Shown here piece after piece: positions 5,412 through 11,638 of a stretch of 11,638 bases of DNA. Origin of the DNA: Lachnoclostridium sp. UBA5890. Lineage in GTDB: Bacteria > Bacillota > Clostridia > Lachnospirales > Lachnospiraceae. The first letter of the stretch is position 1. Each line of letters starts with the position of its first letter. The DNA lies in the NCBI GenBank assembly GCA_002431395.1, contig DJEU01000020.1, positions 1 through 11,638 of the forward strand, given 5' to 3'. The notes beneath the pieces were generated by a model. The model was not told where the DNA came from, did not search any database, and saw nothing but the letters and a program-made list of their open reading frames with translations. The position numbers and the translations under genes were made by a program.

Positions 5412-5928
5412 TATAATACCCTCCACAAAATTTTGCGTTTGACGGTTTCACAGCGATCAATATTGAATTAATAATATCCGAACCTGCAATAATCGCATTC
5501 ACGCACAAAATATATCTTAACAATTTAAAAGCAAATCCATCTGTCAAAGGCAGAAGAAGCATTGGAATAATGGTTAAAACAAGTAACGGAAGTGTCATAA
5601 ACACCCAAAATCTTTTTTTACTCATAACCGCATTACTATTAAGCCAAAAAAATATTCCAGAATGAGTTAAACTAATATCTCCAATTTTATAAACTACTGA
5701 TATATGTAATAATTCATGAACTATGAATAGCAATATAAAAGCACTGCCTTTTATGATCCAATTTGCAAAATTCCATACTCCCATCATCGTTGATATTATA
5801 ATAAGAACTATCTGTAAACTATAAACAAACTACATAAAATGCCTTCGGAACCATACATTTTTAATAAATGGTTTCCAATTAGAAAAATCCTTATCATTCG
5901 CTGGAAGTGGTTTAAATAAATATAGCAT
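5404..5928 (-). pseudogene. DUF3267-like zincin membrane protein interrupted by an amber codon
   Basis: Reading from ATG at 5928 (AGGAG six nt upstream, overlapping the previous stop) gives 32 residues, MLYLFKPLPANDKDF onward, then an in-frame TAG (5832-5830). The same frame continues for 141 more codons to the stop at 5404. Joined, this is a 174-codon membrane protein, a normal size for the DUF3267 putative zincin family. It has hydrophobic helices, HELLH (frame residues 71-75, an HExxH zinc site) and a later GSD (D151). The stretch after the TAG (FVYSLQIVLIIIS) completes the first membrane helix, which supports one original gene. An ATG at 5787 could restart translation of the zincin part but has no ribosome site and would lose that helix. 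One substitution (for example TGG to TAG) explains the break; a sequencing error or suppression is possible. Confidence 0.72.
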
Positions 5929-5939
5929 GCTTTTCTCCT

Positions 5940-6617
5940 TTAGTTTTCATTAATCATTCCTACAACCTCCATCGGCTTTTCCATATGCTTAAACCCAACT
6001 TTTCTCTGCGAAGGTTGGCTTGTCCCTTCCCGAAGATACCACACCGCTTGTAGCACCTGCATTCCAAATGTCTGCGCTGCCTCCAGTTCGTTGCTTCCAC
6101 CATCTCCCACGTACAGACACTCGTCTGCTCCGACACCCAGTTTTTCGATACATCTTTCAAATATGGCTGGATCCGGTTTTTGTATTCCTTCGTCAAAAGA
6201 TAAACAGACAGCATCAAAAAACGGATACAAAACACTTTTCTTTATAACCATTGCTTCTTCGGAAAAACAATTGCTGATCAATCCAATTAATATGCCGTTT
6301 TCTTTTAATGTTTTTACCATCGGAATTATTTCTATATGCAGATGTTCAAAAGCCTCTTCTTTACAATGAATGCGCTTTTTCAAAATGTAATTCATTTTCT
6401 CCGCAGAAAAGCAGTTATTTTCTCTCAGTACCTTTTCCAATAATTCCTCTAAAGTAACTTTTCCTATCGTTCTTTTTTTTTCTTCCGCGCGCCATATTTT
6501 CTGGAATTTTTCTTCCGAAATACCGGTATCTGCCGCCATCTGCGTTCCAAAATACAAGGGGTTGTCAAAAAGAGTTATAAGAGTCTCATACATATCAAAT
6601 ATTACTGCTTTTATCAC
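5940..6617 (-). CDS. HAD-superfamily hydrolase (subfamily IA-like)
   Basis: The 225-residue product begins MIKAVIFDMYETLITLF, HAD motif I with nucleophile D8. Motif II is GLISNC (S115), motif III K147 in IQKPDP, and motif IV YVGDGGSNE with D172. A helical cap fills about 20-90. The second motif I aspartate is Tyr10, as in the other HAD of this window, so a classical phosphatase mechanism is doubtful. I chose the GTG at 6617 because GAGG lies 8 nt upstream and homologous proteins typically begin MIKAVIFD; GTG (6626) and ATG (6623) just upstream sit too close to the ribosome site. It lies between the GNAT gene (46 nt away) and the DUF3267 frame (11 nt), so it is probably co-transcribed. Substrate unknown. 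Confidence 0.83.
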   Translation of the reverse strand: MIKAVIFDMYETLITLFDNPLYFGTQMAADTGISEEKFQKIWRAEEKKRTIGKVTLEELLEKVLRENNCFSAEKMNYILKKRIHCKEEAFEHLHIEIIPMVKTLKENGILIGLISNCFSEEAMVIKKSVLYPFFDAVCLSFDEGIQKPDPAIFERCIEKLGVGADECLYVGDGGSNELEAAQTFGMQVLQAVWYLREGTSQPSQRKVGFKHMEKPMEVVGMINEN

Positions 6618-6663
6618 CCGCATCACCTCAGCTTTTACTCAATGTGTTTTTCTTTCATTGCAA

Positions 6664-7104
6664 TCAGGTATCTATTCTGACAATTTCAGTCAGCGCCTTA
6701 TTCCGATATACCAAATCGTCCCTTACGGTAAATCCCTGTGTTTCCCAAAACGCATTTCCCGCGCTATTTCTGTCAAACACCACCAGCGCCGCCTTATTGA
6801 TTCCTAACGCTGATAATTCATTCAGTGCCTCATCAACCAATTTGCCCGCAATTCCCATCCTTCTATAATCAGGGCGAACCGCCGTATGGTATATATAACC
6901 ACGTCTTCCATCATTTCCCACCATGATTACTCCTATAATTTTGGAATCCTTTTCAGCCACAAGACAGGTATCCGGATTTCTTTGAATAAACTTAGCGATG
7001 CCCTCTTTCGAATCATCAAGATTATTCAGCCCCATTCCAACGCACGACATCCATAAATCATACACATTATCATAATCTTCTATTTTCATTTTTCTAATAT
7101 CCAT
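6664..7104 (-). CDS. GNAT-family N-acetyltransferase (YpeA-like)
   Basis: The 146-residue protein is a complete single-domain GNAT. The acetyl-CoA binding segment AVRPDYRRMGIAGKLV (75-90) contains RRMGIA (81-86), preceded by GYIYHTAV and followed by VVFDRNSAGNAFWETQGF (108-125). The N-terminal IRKMKIEDYDNVYDLW and the GNDGRRGY loop recall the YpeA group of GNAT proteins, whose acceptors are poorly known. AGGAG lies upstream of the ATG at 7104. It stands 68 nt downstream of the peptidase C26-like gene; no convincing promoter or terminator is visible between them, so one transcript is likely. Not closely similar to the other GNAT at 4974. Confidence 0.85.
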   Translation of the reverse strand: MDIRKMKIEDYDNVYDLWMSCVGMGLNNLDDSKEGIAKFIQRNPDTCLVAEKDSKIIGVIMVGNDGRRGYIYHTAVRPDYRRMGIAGKLVDEALNELSALGINKAALVVFDRNSAGNAFWETQGFTVRDDLVYRNKALTEIVRIDT

Positions 7105-7172
7105 TTCTTGTGCTCTCCTTTTTTCTGTTATTTTTATAAGCCAAAATTTATTTTCCCATTTTTTTACAACCT

Positions 7173-7871
7173 TTAAATTGAACTTACAAAAGCATGGATG
7201 ATTTTCCTGCTGTTTTCATCCACCTCATAGGAAAATTCCGGGTGCCACTGAACACCCATTATAAACTTACGGGAAGGCATATATATCCCTTCAATCAATC
7301 CATCTTCGGAAATTGCCATTTTTTGAAAATCAGGCGACAGCGTTTTGACCGCCTGATGATGATAACTGTTTACTCCCATCTGTTCTTTTTTCAAAATATG
7401 ATAAAGAGGTGTGTCCTTTTGTATCGTAACCTGATGTGCTGTCCTGTCATACGGCGGTTTCATATGGTGATCGATGCTGCTGCTATATTCCCGTTCTAAA
7501 TCCTGATACAGAGTCCCGCCATAGCAGGCATTCATAAACTGAACGCCCCGGCAGATTCCCAGCACAGATTTATCTTTTTCTATCGCTCTGTCTAAAATAT
7601 ATCGTTCCATTTCATCTCGTAATTCGCAGATTGAACCACAACACGATTTTGTCTCTGCATGATAGACAGAGGGAGACACATCATGTCCGCCGGTCAGCAG
7701 AAAGCCACCACATATTTCAAGAAAATAATCCAATTCCTCCGGTTTGCCTGTTAGTGGGAGCATTAAAGGAATCGCATTTTCCGCTTCCAGCATTTTCATA
7801 TATCCCGGAAGCATCCAATAACTTTCTTTTTCGTCATCATAAAGCGGCATAACACCAATTACTTTTCGCAT
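7173..7871 (-). CDS. Gamma-glutamyl-gamma-aminobutyrate hydrolase-like peptidase C26
   Basis: The 232-residue product is a class I glutamine-amidotransferase-fold hydrolase. The nucleophile elbow is GICRGVQ with C107, and the catalytic pair is VQWHPE with H210 and E212. GGFLLTGGHDVSP (55-67) and NSYHHQAVK (168-176) are signatures of the PuuD/peptidase C26 group, which cleaves gamma-glutamyl amide bonds such as gamma-glutamyl-GABA. No partner synthase domain or putrescine-pathway gene is nearby, so the natural substrate is open. GAGGTG precedes two possible starts, GTG (7874) and ATG (7871); I prefer the ATG. It has its own promoter (7919-7947) and appears to lead the gene string that continues leftward with GNAT, HAD, DUF3267 and GNAT. 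Confidence 0.86.
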   Translation of the reverse strand: MRKVIGVMPLYDDEKESYWMLPGYMKMLEAENAIPLMLPLTGKPEELDYFLEICGGFLLTGGHDVSPSVYHAETKSCCGSICELRDEMERYILDRAIEKDKSVLGICRGVQFMNACYGGTLYQDLEREYSSSIDHHMKPPYDRTAHQVTIQKDTPLYHILKKEQMGVNSYHHQAVKTLSPDFQKMAISEDGLIEGIYMPSRKFIMGVQWHPEFSYEVDENSRKIIHAFVSSI

Positions 7872-7918
7872 CACTTTTTCACCTCGTAATTTCGATCTGA
7901 CATCTTATTTTTTTCCCC

Positions 7919-7947
7919 ATTATACACCAAATGAAAAACCCTGTAAA
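7919..7947 (-). promoter_or_regulatory. Promoter of the peptidase C26-led operon
   Basis: On the minus strand TTTACA (7942-7947) and TATAAT (7919-7924) are 17 nt apart. The start codon is 48 nt downstream. Overlapping palindromes are listed separately. Confidence 0.65.
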
Positions 7948-7967
7948 TACATCTCCTACAATTGTAG
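7942..7967. promoter_or_regulatory. Palindromes overlapping the -35 of the C26 promoter
   Basis: CTACAATTGTAG (7956-7967) is a perfect 12-bp palindrome containing TACA-NN-TGTA, the core of BlaI/MecI-type operators. TGTAAATACA (7942-7951) is a second inverted repeat that includes the -35. Their position suits a repressor or activator site, but the regulator is not identified and such short AT-rich palindromes can occur by chance. Confidence 0.35.
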
Positions 7968-8055
7968 AATATTTTATCCTGAATAACTCTATATTTTTCA
8001 AATTCGCTTTCTGCATATGCTTGCGCTATTGCCGCAGTGATTTTTCCTTTAATTT
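7959..8055 (-). pseudogene. Relic of a protein gene C-terminus (RhuM-like?)
   Basis: Directly after the rlmD stop the minus strand reads, with no start codon of its own, KGKITAAIAQAYAESEFEKY and then RVIQDKIF. This looks like genuine protein, recalling the C-terminal 'AESEFEKYRVIQD' segment of RhuM-type virulence/accessory proteins. The frame then runs into non-protein sequence that carries the promoter of the next gene. The only ATG in frame lies inside rlmD, so this is best read as the tail fragment of a lost gene. The RhuM assignment is from memory of the motif and is tentative. Confidence 0.4.
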
Positions 8056-8061
8056 TTCTGT

Positions 8062-9429
8062 TCAAACCTCTTTCCGTTGTAGTAAAACCACGGTTTCTAT
8101 CCCGCGCGTCCAAGGGAACATGTCGACGCATTCTGCGCGCAGCGGCTGATAGCCCGCCTCTAAAATCATCTCCATGTCGCGTGACAGACTGGTAGGCTTG
8201 CAGGAAATATAGACAATACGGTCTACACCATACGCAAGAATCTTTCGGAGTGCTTTCGGATGAACGCCCTCACGAGGCGGGTCTAAAACGATAAAATCCG
8301 GTTTTTCTTCGATGTCATCCAATGTTTTCAACACATCGCCTGCGATAAATTCACAGTTGGCAAGATGGTTTTCTTTTGCATTTTCACGGGCGGCAAGAAC
8401 CGCTTCCTCAACGATCTCAACCCCGATCACTTTCTTGGCTACCGGCGCAAGAACCTGTGCGATCGTTCCTGTTCCGCTGTAAAGATCATAGACGATACCA
8501 CCATCAATTTCTCCGATATATTCGCGCGCCTTCTCATACAATACTTCGGCACCGGCAGAATTTGTCTGGAAGAATGAAAATGGCGATATTTTAAAACGAA
8601 GTCCCAGAATTTCTTCGTAAAAATAATCTTTTCCGTATAAAATTTCGGTCGAATCTGCCTTTACCACATCCGACAAACCATCGTTGATCATGTGAAGAAT
8701 TCCTGCTATTTTTCCTTTCAAATGTGCCGAAAGAAGCCGGTTTGTCCACTCCGACAGATCTCTATTTTCCTGTGATGTTGTCACTAAACAGACAAGAATT
8801 TCACCGGTTTTTGCAGCATTTCTTACGAGCAGATGACGCAGATATCCTTCGTGTGACATTTTATGGAAAAAGGTACAGCCCTGCTCCGAAAAATATTCTC
8901 TTGTCAACGTAATGATCTGACGGATGTCGTCTGACACAATCTGGCAATGCTCTACCGGCACGATATCATAAAAACTGCCGCGTTTATGCAGCCCCAGTGT
9001 CAATGCGCCACCCTTTTCCTGATCTCCAAAAGAAAATTCCATTTTATTGCGGTATTCCCAGATGGAAGGACTGGATACACAGTTGTGAAGTGGCAGATCC
9101 GGGCAGACCTGTTCAAAAAGTTTCTGAACCTGCTGCAATTTCAAGTCGCGCTGTCCCTCATAGGACAAGGTCTGATACGAACAACCACCGCAAAATTCAA
9201 AATGCGGACAAGGCGGTGTCTGTGTTTCCATATCCGATGGTTCTAACACTTCAAGAAGCTTTCCTTCTTTTTTATTTTTCTTATTTTTAGCAAGACGAAA
9301 TTGGACTTTTTGTCCCGGCAATGTATTTTTTACCATTACCGTTTCCTCTTCATTTTTAACCATTACTTTTCCTTTATTTGGAAATTTTAATTCGGTTACG
9401 CTTCCCTCATAAATTTCATTCTTTTTCAT
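8062..9429 (-). CDS. rlmD: 23S rRNA (uracil-C5)-methyltransferase, RlmD/RumA family
   Basis: The 455-residue enzyme methylates C5 of a uridine in 23S rRNA (U1939 for RlmD; the Bacillus homologue RlmCD also does U747) using S-adenosylmethionine. An N-terminal TRAM domain fills about residues 4-62. Four cysteines for an iron-sulfur cluster are C74, C80, C83 and C162. The SAM loop is DLYSGTGTI (315-323), followed by DPPREG (383-388), catalytic Cys410 in YISCKP and the base Glu445 in RGIETVV. Length is normal. The ATG at 9429 is preceded by GGAG at six nt; a GTG at 9441 would contain this site. It overlaps the end of the MATE gene by 14 nt, so the two are co-expressed. Which uridine it modifies cannot be read from sequence alone, as Firmicutes often carry paralogues. 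Confidence 0.93.
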   Translation of the reverse strand: MKKNEIYEGSVTELKFPNKGKVMVKNEEETVMVKNTLPGQKVQFRLAKNKKNKKEGKLLEVLEPSDMETQTPPCPHFEFCGGCSYQTLSYEGQRDLKLQQVQKLFEQVCPDLPLHNCVSSPSIWEYRNKMEFSFGDQEKGGALTLGLHKRGSFYDIVPVEHCQIVSDDIRQIITLTREYFSEQGCTFFHKMSHEGYLRHLLVRNAAKTGEILVCLVTTSQENRDLSEWTNRLLSAHLKGKIAGILHMINDGLSDVVKADSTEILYGKDYFYEEILGLRFKISPFSFFQTNSAGAEVLYEKAREYIGEIDGGIVYDLYSGTGTIAQVLAPVAKKVIGVEIVEEAVLAARENAKENHLANCEFIAGDVLKTLDDIEEKPDFIVLDPPREGVHPKALRKILAYGVDRIVYISCKPTSLSRDMEMILEAGYQPLRAECVDMFPWTRGIETVVLLQRKEV

Positions 9430-10807
9430 TGATATCTCCACTTTCTATTTTCATTTTTTCTTTCTGCGTCAATTCTCTCCATACAATATGCAGCATTGTT
9501 AAGAAGCAGGCAAGTCCTCCGATGATATTGGAAACCGGCTCTGCCAGATATACGCCATTCACTCCGAGATTCCACATGGTAGGAAGCCATAATGTCAGCG
9601 GTACGACGATAATTACCTTCCGCAAAAGCGAAAAGAATATTGCCTGCTTTGATTTTCCCAGAGCCACAAACGTAGACTGTCCGGAAAACTGAAAAGCCAT
9701 AAAAAAGAAGCCGAAAAAATAAAATTTCAATGCTTCTCTTCCGGGTGCCAGCATAGCGGCACTGTCACTGAACATTTTGATAAAAATGTCCGGGAAGATC
9801 ATGATACAGCCCCATACAAAAGTCGTATAGGCAAAGCCAATAATCGCGGTAAATCGAATTGCCTGTTTTACCCGCCGGTATTCTCCTGCGCCATAATTAA
9901 ACCCGAGCACCGGCTGCGCTCCATTGGTGATTCCGACAATCGCAATATTTACGATTTCACGAACGGAATTTAATATTGTCATCACACCGATATACAGATC
10001 CCCGCCATAAGCTCCGATCGTAATATTACACACGATCTGAACAAGGCTGTTTGTCACTGCCATAATAAATCCCGACAACCCGAGACTCATAATCCGTCCG
10101 ACAAGTTTTCGTTTCAATTTCATATATTTTCCGGAAATCCGATATAACGTTTTATTTCCATGAAAGAAACGAAGAACAAGGATCATGGATACAAACTGCG
10201 AGATCACTGTAGCAATCGCTGCACCTTTTACCCCCATATTCAATGCGAAGATAAAAAGCGGATCCAAAGCAATGTTGATTACAGCTCCACAGATTACGAC
10301 AAGCATTCCCGTTTTCGGAAACCCTTCTGCGCTGATAAAGGAATTCATCCCCGTTCCAATCATCAAAAACAACGTTCCTGCCAAATAAATCGTCAAGTAG
10401 TCATTGGCAAAAGGATACGTCACATCACTCGCACCAAACAAATATAAAATCGGGCGTTTCCATCCGTATCCCACGGCCATGAGCACAAATGCCGTGATGA
10501 CCAGCATCGTAAATGTATTATTTAATATATATGAGGCCTTCTTTTCATCGCCTTCTCCTCTTGCGATGGAAAAAAGCGGCGCACCGCCCATAGAAAACAA
10601 ATTGGTAAATGCAGCAATCATGGAAATTATTGGGAACACCAATCCCACACCGGTAAGTGCTTCTCCCTGCGTTCCCGGAAGATGTCCGATATAAATACGA
10701 TCGACCACATTATATAACAACTGTATCAGCTGGGCTATTGTCAATGGTACTGCCTGCATCAAAATATGACGGCAGACATTTCCCTTTGAAAAGTCATTCT
10801 CTATCAT
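9416..10807 (-). CDS. MATE-family efflux transporter
   Basis: This 463-residue inner-membrane protein has about twelve hydrophobic segments arranged as two similar halves. Its N-terminus (FSKGNVCRHILMQAVPLTIA, then QLIQLLYNVVDRIYIGHLPG) is typical of Na+- or H+-driven multidrug and toxin extrusion proteins of the MepA/DinF-related kind in clostridia. Other visible marks are the cytoplasmic loop ARGEGDEKKA after helix 2, NSVREIVNIAIVGITNGAQP and LGFNYGAGEYRRVKQAIRFT in the second half. The ATG at 10807 follows AGGGG by five nt and a near-consensus promoter. Its last codons contain the ribosome site of rlmD. Transported substrate unknown; drugs, cationic dyes or metabolites are all possible. 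Confidence 0.92.
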   Translation of the reverse strand: MIENDFSKGNVCRHILMQAVPLTIAQLIQLLYNVVDRIYIGHLPGTQGEALTGVGLVFPIISMIAAFTNLFSMGGAPLFSIARGEGDEKKASYILNNTFTMLVITAFVLMAVGYGWKRPILYLFGASDVTYPFANDYLTIYLAGTLFLMIGTGMNSFISAEGFPKTGMLVVICGAVINIALDPLFIFALNMGVKGAAIATVISQFVSMILVLRFFHGNKTLYRISGKYMKLKRKLVGRIMSLGLSGFIMAVTNSLVQIVCNITIGAYGGDLYIGVMTILNSVREIVNIAIVGITNGAQPVLGFNYGAGEYRRVKQAIRFTAIIGFAYTTFVWGCIMIFPDIFIKMFSDSAAMLAPGREALKFYFFGFFFMAFQFSGQSTFVALGKSKQAIFFSLLRKVIIVVPLTLWLPTMWNLGVNGVYLAEPVSNIIGGLACFLTMLHIVWRELTQKEKMKIESGDINEKE

Positions 10808-10838
10808 GATTTCCCCTGCCTTTCAACGATTAAAGACC

Positions 10839-10867
10839 ATTATACTACAAAAATACACTTTTTACAA
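10839..10867 (-). promoter_or_regulatory. Promoter of the MATE-rlmD operon
   Basis: On the minus strand TTGTAA (10862-10867) and TATAAT (10839-10844) are 17 nt apart, 32 nt before the MATE start codon. It is back to back with the DUF1836 promoter; the two -35 elements are 17 bp apart. Confidence 0.72.
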
Positions 10868-10884
10868 ACCGGAATCGCTTCTAT

Positions 10885-10913
10885 TTGCTTTTTTCAAAAA
10901 ATTGCGTTATAAT
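10885..10913 (+). promoter_or_regulatory. Promoter of the DUF1836 gene
   Basis: TTGCTT (10885-10890) and TATAAT (10908-10913) are separated by 17 nt, giving a 5' UTR of roughly 45 nt before the ATG at 10964. Confidence 0.7.
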
Positions 10914-10963
10914 GTTTTTTATAACTTCAATTTCAGACACCATTTATTTTTATGGAGGACATT

Positions 10964-11572
10964 ATGAAAAAAAACAATGAAGAAAGCATCATGGACATTA
11001 TAAGCAAACTCCGTGATATTGACTATATTAACCCGGAAGACATTCCGAATATTGATCTGTACATGGATCAGGTGACGACATTCATGGATGCCCGCCTTGC
11101 TTCCTGCAAGCGCTCCGACGATGACAAGATCTTGACAAAAACCATGATCAATAATTACACCAAAAACAATCTTCTTCCACCACCGGAAAAAAAGAAATAT
11201 TCCAAGGAGCATATGTTCCTTTTGATCTTTTTGTATTATTTTAAAAATGTTTTGTCGATCAGCGATATCCAGAAAATATTTGCTCCATTGACAGAGATGT
11301 TTTTTAATGAAAAATCAGACGACATTTCACTGGAAGATATTTACAAAGAAATCTTCACAATGGAAAAAGAATTGACAAACAATCTTACCAAAGATGTCGT
11401 ACGACGCTTCCGCAGTTCCCAGGAAATTTTTTCCGACGTGACCGACGAAGCGGAATCCGACTATCTTTCTCGCTTCGCCTACATATGTATGCTGAGTTTC
11501 GATGTTTACATCAAAAAGCAGCTGATTGAGCGGATCATTGATGAAACACTCGAAGATCCCGGCAAAAAATAA
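10964..11572 (+). CDS. DUF1836 domain protein
   Basis: The 202-residue product matches the DUF1836 family of Firmicutes. It has NIDLYMDQVTTFMDARL, then KILTKTMINNYTKNNLLPPP (about 58-77), a HTH-like segment also seen in MerR-type and similar DNA-binding proteins, and KKKYSKEHMFLLIFLYYFKN. A helical C-terminal half follows, ending in charged residues. No signal peptide or convincing membrane span; probably cytoplasmic. The function of the family is not established, though the helix-turn-helix-like core suggests a regulator. I chose ATG 10964 because GGAGG lies five nt upstream; the ATG at 10952 would place that site inside the gene. It is the only large plus-strand gene, divergent from MATE-rlmD, and is followed by a weak terminator. 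Confidence 0.85.
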   Translation: MKKNNEESIMDIISKLRDIDYINPEDIPNIDLYMDQVTTFMDARLASCKRSDDDKILTKTMINNYTKNNLLPPPEKKKYSKEHMFLLIFLYYFKNVLSISDIQKIFAPLTEMFFNEKSDDISLEDIYKEIFTMEKELTNNLTKDVVRRFRSSQEIFSDVTDEAESDYLSRFAYICMLSFDVYIKKQLIERIIDETLEDPGKK

Positions 11573-11583
11573 TAAATATAAGG

Positions 11584-11608
11584 AATGCGCCATCACGGCA
11601 CATTTTTT
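11584..11608 (+). terminator. Probable terminator after the DUF1836 gene
   Basis: AATGCGCC (11584-11591) and GGCACATT (11597-11604) form an 8-bp stem with one C-A mismatch and a 5-nt loop. A T run follows (11603-11608, then ATTGTTTTT). It lies 12 nt past the stop codon. The mismatch makes it weaker than usual, but position and tail fit. Confidence 0.55.
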
Positions 11609-11638
11609 ATTGTTTTTGTAACTATTCAGGATCAATGT

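Noticed and set aside
6020..6369. Overlapping plus-strand frames of 75 and 92 codons opposite the HAD gene
   Set aside because: Shadows of the minus-strand HAD gene, with no ribosome sites and no recognisable motifs.
7871..8131. 86-codon minus-strand frame between rlmD and the C26 gene as an intact gene
   Set aside because: Its only ATG is inside rlmD in another frame, no ribosome site exists, and the 3' half is promoter DNA. Only the middle part looks protein-like and was recorded as a relic.
10919..11635. Minus-strand frames opposite the DUF1836 gene
   Set aside because: The plus-strand gene has a promoter, a ribosome site and known family motifs; the opposite frames show none.

Overview
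The window reads as low-GC Firmicutes DNA, most probably a gut-type clostridium of the Lachnospiraceae kind. The evidence is AT-rich codon use, AGGAG/GGAGG ribosome sites, TTG/GTG starts, and families typical of that group (XRE-methyltransferase fusions, DUF1836, DUF3267, a Firmicutes-type holin-like small toxin). Species cannot be fixed from the sequence. All large genes except the last lie on the minus strand, so the window is described from both ends.

Left edge (1-400): a compact type I toxin-antitoxin locus too small for ordinary gene calling. It has a 27-residue hydrophobic toxin ORF on the plus strand (176-259), a perfect GAAC-N4-GTTC LexA/DinR-type box upstream (65-76), a hairpin covering the toxin ribosome site and a plus-strand terminator (364-393). 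An antisense RNA gene on the minus strand has a near-consensus promoter (TTGAAA-17-TATAAT) and its own terminator, about 100 nt in all. The toxin therefore looks SOS-inducible and antisense-controlled.

Region 401-3060: a tightly overlapping minus-strand operon, transcribed XRE-HTH/SAM-methyltransferase fusion, then a HAD-like protein, then a xylose-isomerase-like TIM-barrel protein. The genes overlap by 14 and 8 nt and share one good promoter. The substrate is unknown. The operon runs towards the antitoxin RNA gene, so read-through could produce the antisense strand.

Region 3061-4973: a 39-nt relic of a GNAT acetyltransferase gene, then a two-gene AbiE-like toxin-antitoxin module (winged-helix antitoxin/regulator and AbiEii-type nucleotidyltransferase, TAATG overlap). 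Palindromes sit on its promoter.

Region 4974-7874: a string of small enzyme genes, transcribed class-I-glutamine-amidotransferase-like peptidase C26, GNAT, HAD, DUF3267 zincin-like membrane protein (broken by one in-frame amber codon), GNAT. The last two overlap and look translationally coupled.

Region 7875-11638: a probable relic of another protein gene directly behind rlmD, then what looks like the more conserved chromosome. This holds the overlapping MATE transporter-rlmD (23S rRNA m5U methyltransferase) pair, and a DUF1836 gene diverging from MATE with back-to-back promoters. The left 8 kb, with two toxin-antitoxin systems and gene relics, has the character of an accessory region next to this part.
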